Source of the DNA: Reyranella sp.
GTDB lineage: Bacteria; Pseudomonadota; Alphaproteobacteria; Reyranellales; Reyranellaceae
Length of the DNA: 17,202 bases
Direction of reading: 5' to 3'
NCBI GenBank assembly: GCA_030681635.1
Contig: JAUXRT010000375.1
Span: 1-17,202, forward strand
The notes below the pieces were generated by a model. It was not told where the DNA came from. It saw nothing but the letters and a program-made list of their open reading frames with translations, and did no database searches. Each line of letters opens with the position of its first letter. The first letter of the stretch is position 1. The translations under genes and the position numbers were made by a program. Of this stretch, positions 1 to 7,723 are shown in pieces.

Positions 1-2
1 CG

Positions 3-290
3 CTGACCCGCGCCCATCTGCAGGACAGCGTGATGGAGATCCACGCCAAGCTCGGCAACACGGTGCTGATGATCACCCACGATGTCGACGAGGCGGTGCT
101 GCTGTCGGATCGCGTCGTCATGATGACCAACGGCCCCGCCGCCACCATCGGCGAAATCCTGGCCATCGACCTGCCGCGGCCGCGCCGCCGGCTCGAGCTC
201 GCGACCGATCCGGAATACGCGCGCTGCCGGGCGGCCGTACTGGAGTTCCTCTACGCACGCCACCGCGTTCCGGCGCGGGCAGCGGCCTGA
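3..290 (+). CDS. nrtD: Nitrate ABC transporter ATP-binding protein, 3' end (5' partial)
   Basis: Only the last 95 residues are present; the reading frame is open from the window edge. The product would be the cytoplasmic ATPase that powers nitrate (or nitrite/cyanate) uptake with a periplasmic binding protein and a membrane permease. The visible part includes the ABC H-loop in MITHDVDEAVLLSDRV, with the switch histidine at visible residue 26. It is followed by VVMMTNGPAATIGEIL and a PRPRRR segment, which are typical of the NrtD/TauB/SsuB group and especially of nitrate transporters. Walker A, Walker B and the signature motif lie outside the window. The stop is 8 bases before the nitrite reductase gene, so it is very probably the upstream operon member, and this context supports nitrate over taurine or sulfonate as substrate. 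The gene symbol is inferred from that context. Confidence 0.85.
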   Translation: MTRAHLQDSVMEIHAKLGNTVLMITHDVDEAVLLSDRVVMMTNGPAATIGEILAIDLPRPRRRLELATDPEYARCRAAVLEFLYARHRVPARAAA

Positions 291-298
291 AGAGCGCC

Positions 299-2080
299 AT
301 GAGCGATTTCGACGACCAGCAGAAGCAGTGGCTGCAAGGCTTCGTCAGCGGCATCGAGGTGCGCAAGGCCGCCGACAGGCTGGCGGGTCGCCCCGCCGGC
401 GCGCCGGCGGCTCAGCCCCTCGGTCCTGACGCCCTGCAGCACGCCGCCCAGGACCGCGCGATGACGGCTGGCGGCAAGCTGGTCGCCGAGGAAGCCGCCA
501 AGCGCGCCCGCCATCCGCTCGACCGCTGGGACGAGGTGGTGGGGCGCGCCGAGGCCGGGCAGTTTCCCAAGGGCATCGACGTCTTCCTCACCAAGTACCA
601 GGGCCTGTTCTATGTCGCGCCGGCGCAGGACTCTTTCATGTGCCGGCTGCGCATTCCCAACGGCATCCTGACGTCAGGCCAGATGCACGGGCTGGCGGCG
701 GCGGCCGATTCCTTCGGCGGTGGTTACGCCGACGTGACGACACGCGCCAACCTGCAGATCCGGGAGATCCCGGCACGCCATGCCGTCGACCTGTTGCTGG
801 CCGTGCAGGATCTCGGTCTCACCTCGCGTGGCTCCGGCGCCGACAATATCCGCAACATCACCGGCAGCCCGACGGCGGGCATCGATCCGCAGGAGCTCTA
901 CGACACGCGACCGCTGTGCCGCGCGATGCACCACTACATCCTCAATCATCGCGAGATGTACGGCCTGCCGCGCAAGTTCAACATCGCTTTCGACGGCGGC
1001 GGTCGCGTGCCGGTGCTGGAGGACACCAATGACATCGGCTTCGTGGCCACCGAAGTGACGGGCGGTACCGGCTTCGAGCCCGGCATCTACTTTCGCCTGC
1101 AATTGGGCGGCATCACCGGCCATCTCGACTTCGCCTTCGAGACCGGCGTTTTGCTGAAGCCCGAGGAATGCGTGGTCGTGGCGGGCGCGGTCGTGCGGGC
1201 TTTCGCCGTCCATGGTGATCGCACCAATCGCGCCAAGGCGCGGCTGAAATACGTGATCGATCGCATGGGCCGCGAGGCCTTCGTCGCGGAAGTCGAGAAA
1301 GAGCACGGCAAGCCGCTGCCGCGCGCGACGGGCGCGGAAATCGCGCCGCGCGTGCGGGCCGACAAGCATGGCCATATCGGCGTGCATGGCCAGAAGCAGC
1401 CCGGCCTCAACTATCTCGGGCTGGTGCTGCCGGTCGGCCGGATCACTTCCGAACAGATGCGCGGGCTTGCCGAGATCGCCGGGCGTTTCGGCAGCGGCAC
1501 GCTGCGCTTCACGGTGTGGCAGAACCTGTTGATCTCGGACGTGGCCGACAGCGACGTCGGCATCTGCATCGCGGCCATCAATGCGCTGGGCCTCGGCATC
1601 GAGGCCAGCGCCATCCGCCGCGGCCTCGTCGCCTGCACCGGCAGTGCCGGCTGCAAGTTCGCGGCCTCCAACACCAAGGGCCATGCGCTGAAGCTCGCCG
1701 ACTATCTGGAAGCGCGGGTGGCCGTCGACACGCCGGTGAACATCCACCTCACCGGCTGCCATCATTCCTGCGCCCAGCACTATGTCGGCGATATCGGGCT
1801 GCTGGCCGCCAAGGTCGATCGTGGCGAGGAGAGTGTCGAAGGTTATCACGTCTACATCGGCGGTGGGGCCGCCTCGACCGCCGAGCAGGCGATGGCGCGC
1901 GCGTATGCGCAGTCGGTGGCGTTCGACGATCTGCCGCCGCTGCTGGAGCGTCTGCTCGCCGCCTACCTTGCGCACCGCCAGGCGCCGGCCGAGTCGTTCT
2001 TCGAATTCTGCCGCCGGCACGAGATCGCCCAGTTGCGCAAGCTCGCCGACGCGGCGCCGGTACGGGCGCTGGCGGCATGA
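299..2080 (+). CDS. nirA: NirA-type siroheme/4Fe-4S nitrite reductase
   Basis: A 593-residue protein of the nitrite/sulfite reductase hemoprotein family, predicted to reduce nitrite to ammonium with six electrons in the cytoplasm. The two pseudo-symmetric ferredoxin-like/siroheme repeats are visible: the first around residues 100-330, the second around 360-560. The cluster-binding cysteines are C446 and C452 (CTGSAGC) and C487 and C491 (GCHHSC), which bridge a [4Fe-4S] cluster to siroheme. Siroheme-contacting basic residues are plausible in TTRANLQIRE (147-156) and in the RGSGADNIRN stretch. The ATG at 299 follows the nrtD stop closely. Residues 1-75 form a charged extension that starts with a Q-x-x-W-L-x-G-F motif also found at the start of the next gene product. 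Ferredoxin-nitrite reductase is preferred over sulfite reductase because of the neighbouring nitrate transporter, nitrate reductase and cysG; sequence alone separates the two poorly. Confidence 0.9.
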   Translation: MSDFDDQQKQWLQGFVSGIEVRKAADRLAGRPAGAPAAQPLGPDALQHAAQDRAMTAGGKLVAEEAAKRARHPLDRWDEVVGRAEAGQFPKGIDVFLTKYQGLFYVAPAQDSFMCRLRIPNGILTSGQMHGLAAAADSFGGGYADVTTRANLQIREIPARHAVDLLLAVQDLGLTSRGSGADNIRNITGSPTAGIDPQELYDTRPLCRAMHHYILNHREMYGLPRKFNIAFDGGGRVPVLEDTNDIGFVATEVTGGTGFEPGIYFRLQLGGITGHLDFAFETGVLLKPEECVVVAGAVVRAFAVHGDRTNRAKARLKYVIDRMGREAFVAEVEKEHGKPLPRATGAEIAPRVRADKHGHIGVHGQKQPGLNYLGLVLPVGRITSEQMRGLAEIAGRFGSGTLRFTVWQNLLISDVADSDVGICIAAINALGLGIEASAIRRGLVACTGSAGCKFAASNTKGHALKLADYLEARVAVDTPVNIHLTGCHHSCAQHYVGDIGLLAAKVDRGEESVEGYHVYIGGGAASTAEQAMARAYAQSVAFDDLPPLLERLLAAYLAHRQAPAESFFEFCRRHEIAQLRKLADAAPVRALAA

Positions 2081-2094
2081 ACGCCCCTAAATGA
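2077..2094 (+). other. Five-codon ORF bridging nirA stop and reductase start
   Basis: The last codon of nirA (TGA, 2078-2080) overlaps an ATG at 2077. That ATG opens a five-codon frame, Met-Asn-Ala-Pro-Lys, ending in a TGA at 2092-2094. That TGA in turn overlaps the ATG at 2091 of the reductase gene. The nine bases ATGAACGCC occur twice, at 2077-2085 and 2091-2099. I see no good Shine-Dalgarno sequence before 2091, so terminating ribosomes could be handed on by reinitiation. Whether the small frame is translated is inference. Confidence 0.5.
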
Positions 2095-3659
2095 ACGCCA
2101 TCGCGCCCCTGCCGTCGCTCATTCCGGAGAACGCGCCGTTCTCGAGGGAACAACGCGCCTGGCTAAATGGCTTTTTCTCGGCCTATCTCGGAGTCACCGG
2201 CGAGACGGTTGGCGACGAGAGTCCGGAGCCGGCCGAGCTGGAAGATTTCCCCTGGCACGACGCGGCGCTCGCCATGCCGGAACGGATGGAACTTGCCAGG
2301 GAGGCGAAGCCCGAGCGCAAGCTGATGGCCGCGATGGCCCAGCTCGATTGCGGCCAGTGCGGCTATCTCTGCCAGACCTACGCCGAGGCCGTGTGGTCGG
2401 GCGCCGAGGCCGACATGGGCCGCTGCGTGCCGGGCGGCAAGGAAACCCAGCGCAAGCTGAAGGAGCTGGTCACGGCACTGGAGGGCGACCGTGGCACGCC
2501 GGCCGTCGCACCAGTGGCCAAGCCTGGTGGCGTCCATGGCTTCTCGCGCGACCGGCCAGCCCTTGCCACGCTGGTCGACGCTCATCCGCTCAACCGTCCC
2601 GGTTCCGAAAAGGACGTGCGCCATGTGGTGCTGGATCTCTCGACCACCGATGTGACCTACGAGGCCGGCGACAGTCTCGGCGTCTTCGCCCGCAAGAATC
2701 CGCAGCTGGTCCAGGCCGTGCTCGACCGTGTCGGCGCCACCGGCGAGGAGATGGTGGCTTTCGACGGCGAGGCCCTGCCGCTGCGCCAGGTCCTGCTCAG
2801 CAAGGTCGACATCGCCCGGCCCAGCGACGAGTGCATGCTGTTCCTGGCGACCCGCGCCTTCAACGGCGAGGAAGCGCTAAAACTGCAGGCGCTGGCCGAG
2901 GGCAAGGGCCCAACGGAACTCGCCGATGCCGACCTGCTCGACCTGCTGCATGCCTTTCCGTCGGTGTCGCCGTCGCTGCCCGGCCTGCTGAAGTCGCTCG
3001 ATCGCCTGCAGCCGCGGCTCTACTCGATCGCGTCGTCGTCGAAGGCCCATCCGCGCGAGGTCCATCTCACGGTGTCGGCGGTCCGCTGGGACAATAACGA
3101 GCGTACCCGAACCGGCATCGGCTCCTGCTATCTCGCCGACTTTGCCAAGCCGGGCGACGTCATTCCGGTCTTCGTCCAGAAGAGCCACGGCTTTGCACCG
3201 CCGCAGGACGACAATGCACCGGCCATCATGATCGGACCCGGCACCGGCATCGCTCCTTTCCGGGCTTTCCTCGAGGAACGCGAGTCGCGGGGAGCGAAGG
3301 GCCGCAACTGGCTGTTCTTCGGCGACCAGAAGCGCGTCACCGATTTCCTCTACGAGGATCAGATTCTGGACTGGCAGCGCCGTGGGCTGATCGATCGGCT
3401 CGACCTCGCTTTCTCGCGCGACCAGGCGGAAAAAATCTACGTCCAGACTCGCATGGGCGAGAACGCGGCCGAACTGTGGACGTGGCTGGAGGAGGGCGCC
3501 CACTTCTATGTCTGCGGCGACGCCAAGCGCATGGCCAAGGATGTCGAGGACACGCTGCTGAAGATCGCAGCCGAGCACGGCGGCAAGAGTGCGGCGGAAG
3601 CCAGGGTCTGGCTCGACGGACTCGCCAAGGCCGGCCGCTATCAGCGCGACGTCTACTGA
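2091..3659 (+). CDS. CysJ-like FAD/NAD(P)H reductase with RnfB-type Fe-S motif, no flavodoxin domain
   Basis: A 522-residue cytoplasmic electron-transfer protein, usually annotated as sulfite reductase subunit alpha. It has three parts. Residues 18-32 carry a Q-x-x-W-L-x-G-F motif. Residues 86-117 resemble the FeS domain of RnfB: C87, C90, C94 and C112, followed by VPGG, likely holding a [4Fe-4S] cluster. Residues from about 150 to the end are a ferredoxin-NADP reductase module of the CysJ/cytochrome P450 reductase type. In that module RLYS (309-312) binds FAD, GPGTGIAPFRAF (382-393) binds nucleotide, SRDQ is at 442-445, and the C-terminus RYQRDVY matches CysJ proteins. The FMN flavodoxin domain of true CysJ is absent. 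The position between nirA and nasA suggests it passes NAD(P)H electrons to NirA, perhaps also to NasA, rather than to a sulfite reductase. That partner assignment is inferred. Confidence 0.82.
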   Translation: MNAIAPLPSLIPENAPFSREQRAWLNGFFSAYLGVTGETVGDESPEPAELEDFPWHDAALAMPERMELAREAKPERKLMAAMAQLDCGQCGYLCQTYAEAVWSGAEADMGRCVPGGKETQRKLKELVTALEGDRGTPAVAPVAKPGGVHGFSRDRPALATLVDAHPLNRPGSEKDVRHVVLDLSTTDVTYEAGDSLGVFARKNPQLVQAVLDRVGATGEEMVAFDGEALPLRQVLLSKVDIARPSDECMLFLATRAFNGEEALKLQALAEGKGPTELADADLLDLLHAFPSVSPSLPGLLKSLDRLQPRLYSIASSSKAHPREVHLTVSAVRWDNNERTRTGIGSCYLADFAKPGDVIPVFVQKSHGFAPPQDDNAPAIMIGPGTGIAPFRAFLEERESRGAKGRNWLFFGDQKRVTDFLYEDQILDWQRRGLIDRLDLAFSRDQAEKIYVQTRMGENAAELWTWLEEGAHFYVCGDAKRMAKDVEDTLLKIAAEHGGKSAAEARVWLDGLAKAGRYQRDVY

Positions 3660-3666
3660 ACGAATC

Positions 3667-6276
3667 ATGGTCCGCACCACCTGCCCTTACTGTGGCGTCG
3701 GTTGCGGCATCGTGGCGACGCCCGACGGTCGCGGCGGGGCTGTGATCGCGGGCGATGTCGATCATCAGGCCAACCGCGGCCGGCTCTGCTCCAAGGGTGC
3801 GGCGCTGGGCGAGACACTGTCGCTCGAGGACCGGCTGCTTCATCCCGAGATCGATGGTCGGCGTGTTTCGTGGGAGACGGCGCTCGACACGGTGGCCAAC
3901 GGTTTCCGCGACGTCATCGCCGAACATGGGCCGGACGCCGTGGCGTTCTATGTCTCGGGCCAGCTCCTTACCGAGGATTATTACGCCGCCAACAAGCTCA
4001 TAAAAGGCTTCCTCGGCACCGCCAACATCGACACCAATTCCAGGCTCTGCATGGCCTCGTCCGTCGCGGGCCACAAGCGCGCCTTCGGCAGCGACACGGT
4101 GCCGGGCCTCTACGAGGACTTCGAACTGGCCGACCTCGTGGTGTTGGTCGGCAGCAATCTCGCCTGGTGCCATCCCGTGCTGTTCCAGCGTCTCGAAGCC
4201 GCCAAGCGCGCGCGACCCGGGATGAACATCGTGGTGATCGATCCGCGCCGCACCGATACCTGCGAGATCGCCGACCTGCATCTGGCGCTCGCCCCTGGCA
4301 GCGACGTGGCGTTGTTCAATGGTCTGCTGGCCGAGCTGCACCGCCGCGGCGTCACGGCGAAGCAATATGTCGAGCGGCATACCGCAGGCCTCGAGGAGGC
4401 GCTGATCGCCGCACGCGCGACCGATCTTGCGCAGTGCGACCTGCCCGCCGCCGACGTCTCGACCTTTGTCGAGTGGTTCGCCCGCGCTGAGAAGACGGTG
4501 ACGCTCTATTCGCAGGGTGTGAACCAGTCGAGCGCCGGTGTCGACAAGGTGAACGCCATCATCAATTGCCATCTGCTGACTGGGCGCATCGGCCGGCCCG
4601 GCATGGGGCCGTTCTCGATCACCGGCCAGCCCAACGCCATGGGCGGCCGTGAAGTGGGCGCGCTCAGCAACACGCTGGCGGCGCACATGGATTTTGCCAT
4701 CGAGGACGTGGCCCGGGTTGGCCGCTTCTGGCGCAGCCCCGGCATGGTAAAACGGCCCGGGCTGAAGGCGGTCGAGCTGTTCGACGCGGTGAAGTCCGGC
4801 CGCATCAAGGCAATATGGATCATGGCGACCAACCCGGTTGCCAGCCTGCCCGACGCCGCGGCGGTGCGCGCGGCGCTAAAAGCCTGCGAACTGTCCATCG
4901 TTTCGGAAGCGGTGCGCGCCAGCGACACCGTCGATGCCTGTCGCATCCGCCTGCCGGCGCTCGCCTGGGCGGAGAAGAACGGCACCGTCACCAACTCCGA
5001 ACGCGGTATCTCGCGCCAGCGTCCGTTCCTCTCCGCGCCGGGTGAAGCGCGACAGGACTGGTGGATCCTGGCCGAGGTCGCGCGCCGCCTGGGTTTTGGC
5101 GAAGCCTTCGCCTGGAATGGCGTCGCCGACATCTTCCGCGAACACGCCGCGCTCTCGACCTTCGAGAACGACGGTCGGCGCGATTTCGATATCGGCGCTT
5201 ACGCCGGGATTGACGATGCGGGTTACGACAAGCTCGCGCCTTTCGTCTGGCCCGCCCGTACTGACATGGCATCTGGCGGGCGCTTCTTCGCCGATGGCGG
5301 CTTCTTCCATGGCGATCGCCGCGCGCGCTTCATCGCGACGGCTGCTCGCCCGCCCACGCATGCGCCGCATACTGAGCGGCCATTGCGATTGAACACCGGT
5401 CGCGTCCGCGACCAGTGGCACACGATGACCCGTACGGGGAAATCACCGCGTCTGGCTGGCCATCGGCCGGAGCCCCTGATCGAGATGCATCCCGGCGATG
5501 CAATCGCGCGCGGTTTGGGCAACGGCGACATCGCCGAGGTGAGCAGCGATTGGGGCCGCGCGGCACTTCGCGTCCATCTTACGGACTCCTTACGAGAGGG
5601 TGACGCTTTCGCGCCGATGCATTGGACGGCACAGGTCTCGCGCGCCGGCGCCATCAATGCCGCCGTCAATCCCGCGGTCGATCCCATCTCCGGCCAGCCC
5701 GAGCTCAAGCACACGCCCGTCGAAATCCGCCGTCTTGATATGCGCTGGCATGGCACGATTCTCGCTCGCAGGCCGGTGATGTTGCCGGAGATCACCTATT
5801 GGGCGCGGGCGCGGGGCGCCGGCTATCACACCTACCTCCTGGCGGGTGAGCAGCCGTTTGGCGCAGCACAGCAGGCGCTGTCGGCCGCGGTGCGCGCCAC
5901 CAATCCCGGGCCGTGGCTGGCGGGCGAGCAGGGTGTGGGCGCGGTGATCGCCGACGGCCGGCTTGAAGCCGTCCTTGTGCTCGGTCCCTCGCACGACGAG
6001 CGGGCGCAGGATCGCTTCGCCCCGTTCATGGCGGTGGACCGTCTCTCCGTCGAGGAGCGCAATATATTGCTGCATGGCGGCAATGTCACGGATCGCGGGG
6101 GTGAGATCTGCGCCTGCGTCGGCGTGTCGACGGCCGCCGTGATCGCGGCGATCGACAAGGGTGCCGTTTCGCTCGCAGACCTGGGCGCGGTCACGCAAGC
6201 CGGCACCAACTGCGGTTCCTGCCGCCCTGAACTGCGCGCGCTCCTGCGCGCCGCGCGCCTCGAAAAGGCCGCGTGA
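3667..6276 (+). CDS. nasA: Assimilatory nitrate reductase, molybdopterin subunit with C-terminal BFD-type Fe-S domain
   Basis: An 869-residue cytoplasmic enzyme that reduces nitrate to nitrite; there is no Tat signal. N-terminal C6, C9, C13 and C41 (CPYCGVGC and a later CSKG) bind a [4Fe-4S] cluster as in NapA/NasA. C128 in NSRLCMASS is the expected molybdenum ligand. The bis-MGD folds fill residues 50-720. The GQPNAMGGREVG and ATNPVASLPD stretches fit cofactor binding. The last 60 residues form a BFD-like [2Fe-2S] domain with C815, C817, C849 and C852, as in Klebsiella-type NasA. I start at 3667 because MVRTTCPYCG matches family N-termini and lies 7 bases after the previous stop; an upstream in-frame start at 3589 would sit inside the preceding gene. 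The electron donor is not obvious, since no separate NasB is seen. The preceding flavoprotein is the candidate. Confidence 0.93.
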   Translation: MVRTTCPYCGVGCGIVATPDGRGGAVIAGDVDHQANRGRLCSKGAALGETLSLEDRLLHPEIDGRRVSWETALDTVANGFRDVIAEHGPDAVAFYVSGQLLTEDYYAANKLIKGFLGTANIDTNSRLCMASSVAGHKRAFGSDTVPGLYEDFELADLVVLVGSNLAWCHPVLFQRLEAAKRARPGMNIVVIDPRRTDTCEIADLHLALAPGSDVALFNGLLAELHRRGVTAKQYVERHTAGLEEALIAARATDLAQCDLPAADVSTFVEWFARAEKTVTLYSQGVNQSSAGVDKVNAIINCHLLTGRIGRPGMGPFSITGQPNAMGGREVGALSNTLAAHMDFAIEDVARVGRFWRSPGMVKRPGLKAVELFDAVKSGRIKAIWIMATNPVASLPDAAAVRAALKACELSIVSEAVRASDTVDACRIRLPALAWAEKNGTVTNSERGISRQRPFLSAPGEARQDWWILAEVARRLGFGEAFAWNGVADIFREHAALSTFENDGRRDFDIGAYAGIDDAGYDKLAPFVWPARTDMASGGRFFADGGFFHGDRRARFIATAARPPTHAPHTERPLRLNTGRVRDQWHTMTRTGKSPRLAGHRPEPLIEMHPGDAIARGLGNGDIAEVSSDWGRAALRVHLTDSLREGDAFAPMHWTAQVSRAGAINAAVNPAVDPISGQPELKHTPVEIRRLDMRWHGTILARRPVMLPEITYWARARGAGYHTYLLAGEQPFGAAQQALSAAVRATNPGPWLAGEQGVGAVIADGRLEAVLVLGPSHDERAQDRFAPFMAVDRLSVEERNILLHGGNVTDRGGEICACVGVSTAAVIAAIDKGAVSLADLGAVTQAGTNCGSCRPELRALLRAARLEKAA

Positions 6277-7682
6277 TGCAGACCTTCCCCCTGTTCATGT
6301 CCCTGCAGGGCCGTCGCGCCCTGGTGGCCGGTGGCACCGAGGCGGCGGCGCGCAAGGTCGAGCTGTTGCTGTCTGCCGGCGCCCAGGTAACCCTGATCGC
6401 CGGTACGGTCGTGGGCGAGATCGCCCAGCTGATCGACGAGGGCCGCATCTCGTGGACGGGCCGCACCTTCGACGAGGCGGATCTCGCCGGCATGTCGCTG
6501 GTCGTGGTCGCGAGCGACGACGAGGTCTTGCAGGCGCGCGTCTCGCTGGCGGCCCAACAACGCTGCGTGCCGGTGAACGTCGTCGACCGGCCGAGGCTCT
6601 CCAGTTTCATCATGCCCGCCATCGTCGATCGTGCGCCCATCACCATCGCCATCTCGACCGGCGGGGCGGCACCCGCGCTGGCGCGGCGCATCCGGGCCGA
6701 GATCGAGCGGGCGATGCCCGCCGCCCTCGGCCGGCTGGCGCGCTTCGCCGAGGTCTTCCGCGCCCAGGTCCGCCGCACGCTCGACCAGGCGCCGGCGCGC
6801 CGCCGCTTCTGGGACAGCGTGTTTGAGGGCCGCATCGGCGAGCTGGCGCTGGCCGGCGACGAGATCGGCGCACGGCGCGAGCTGATCAGACTGCTGGACA
6901 GTGCGCGCGCCGAGGCGCCGACGGTCGGCATGGTGCATCTCGTGGGCGCCGGCCCCGGCGATCCCGACCTGCTGACGATGAGGGCCCACCGTCTGCTGCA
7001 GCGCGCTGACGTGGTGGTCTACGACCGTCTGGTCTCGGCAGAGGTGCTGGCCATGGCGCGGCGCGACGCCGAGCGGATCTACGTCGGCAAACGCCCTGCG
7101 AACCACTGCCTGTCCCAGGATGAGATCAATCATCGGCTGGTGGCGCTGGCGCGCGCTGGCAAGAGCGTCGTGCGCCTGAAGGGGGGCGATCCATTCGTGT
7201 TTGGCCGCGGCGGCGAGGAGATGGAGGCGCTGGCCAGCGCCGGCATCGCCGTCGAGGTCGTGCCCGGCATCACCGCGGCACTGGGCTGCGCGGCCAGCGC
7301 CGGCATTCCGCTGACACATCGCGATCACGCCCAGGCCTGCGTCTTCGTGACCGGCCACCTCAAGGACGGCAGTGTCGATCTCGATTGGCCGATGCTGGCG
7401 CGCCCGCGCCAGACGGTCGTCATCTATATGGGCGCGAGTTCATTGCCCGCGATCGCGAGCCAGCTCGTGGCTCACGGCCTGCCCTCCTCGACGCCGGTCG
7501 CCTTGATCGAGAACGGCACGACCGATGGCGAACGCCGAGTCGTCGGCACGCTCGCCACCATTGAGCGTCAGGCGCTGCGGGCGCGTTTGCAGGGACCGAC
7601 CCTCTGCATGGTGGGTGAAGTGGTGGGCTTGGCGGTCGCCAAGGCCCGGGAATTTCACTTTGAGTCGCGGGTAGGTCTCTGA
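6276..7682 (+). CDS. cysG: Siroheme synthase (precorrin-2 dehydrogenase/ferrochelatase and uroporphyrinogen-III methyltransferase)
   Basis: A 468-residue bifunctional enzyme that turns uroporphyrinogen III into siroheme by two methylations, an NAD-dependent oxidation and iron insertion. The N-terminal half is a Rossmann module. D104 (NVVDRP) and S128 (STGGAAPALARR) fall at the positions of the catalytic aspartate and the phosphorylatable serine in E. coli CysG. The C-terminal half from about residue 217 is the SAM-dependent methyltransferase: VGAGPGDPDLLT (223-234), VVVYDRLV, LKGGDPFVFGRGGEE and VVPGITAALG. The ATG at 6276 shares one base with the nasA stop (TGATG), so the two genes are translationally coupled. 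A GTG three bases earlier is in frame but less likely. It ends the nitrate operon and supplies the prosthetic group for NirA; it could also serve sulfite reductase elsewhere in the genome. Confidence 0.93.
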   Translation: MQTFPLFMSLQGRRALVAGGTEAAARKVELLLSAGAQVTLIAGTVVGEIAQLIDEGRISWTGRTFDEADLAGMSLVVVASDDEVLQARVSLAAQQRCVPVNVVDRPRLSSFIMPAIVDRAPITIAISTGGAAPALARRIRAEIERAMPAALGRLARFAEVFRAQVRRTLDQAPARRRFWDSVFEGRIGELALAGDEIGARRELIRLLDSARAEAPTVGMVHLVGAGPGDPDLLTMRAHRLLQRADVVVYDRLVSAEVLAMARRDAERIYVGKRPANHCLSQDEINHRLVALARAGKSVVRLKGGDPFVFGRGGEEMEALASAGIAVEVVPGITAALGCAASAGIPLTHRDHAQACVFVTGHLKDGSVDLDWPMLARPRQTVVIYMGASSLPAIASQLVAHGLPSSTPVALIENGTTDGERRVVGTLATIERQALRARLQGPTLCMVGEVVGLAVAKAREFHFESRVGL

Positions 7683-7723
7683 TAAGAGCGTCTGTGATAA
7701 AAATGCAACAACCCGGGGCGGGG

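Noticed and set aside
674..2020. Long open frame on the - strand opposite nirA
   Set aside because: It is antisense to a clearly homologous enzyme, its translation is rich in low-information Arg/Ala/Gly/Asp, and it has no recognisable domain. This is a typical G+C-rich shadow.
3337..4686. Long - strand open frame opposite the reductase/nasA junction
   Set aside because: It spans two real genes in antisense, with biased composition and no motif.
5832..7358. 508-codon - strand open frame opposite nasA and cysG
   Set aside because: It is antisense to conserved catalytic regions of both genes and its protein resembles no family.
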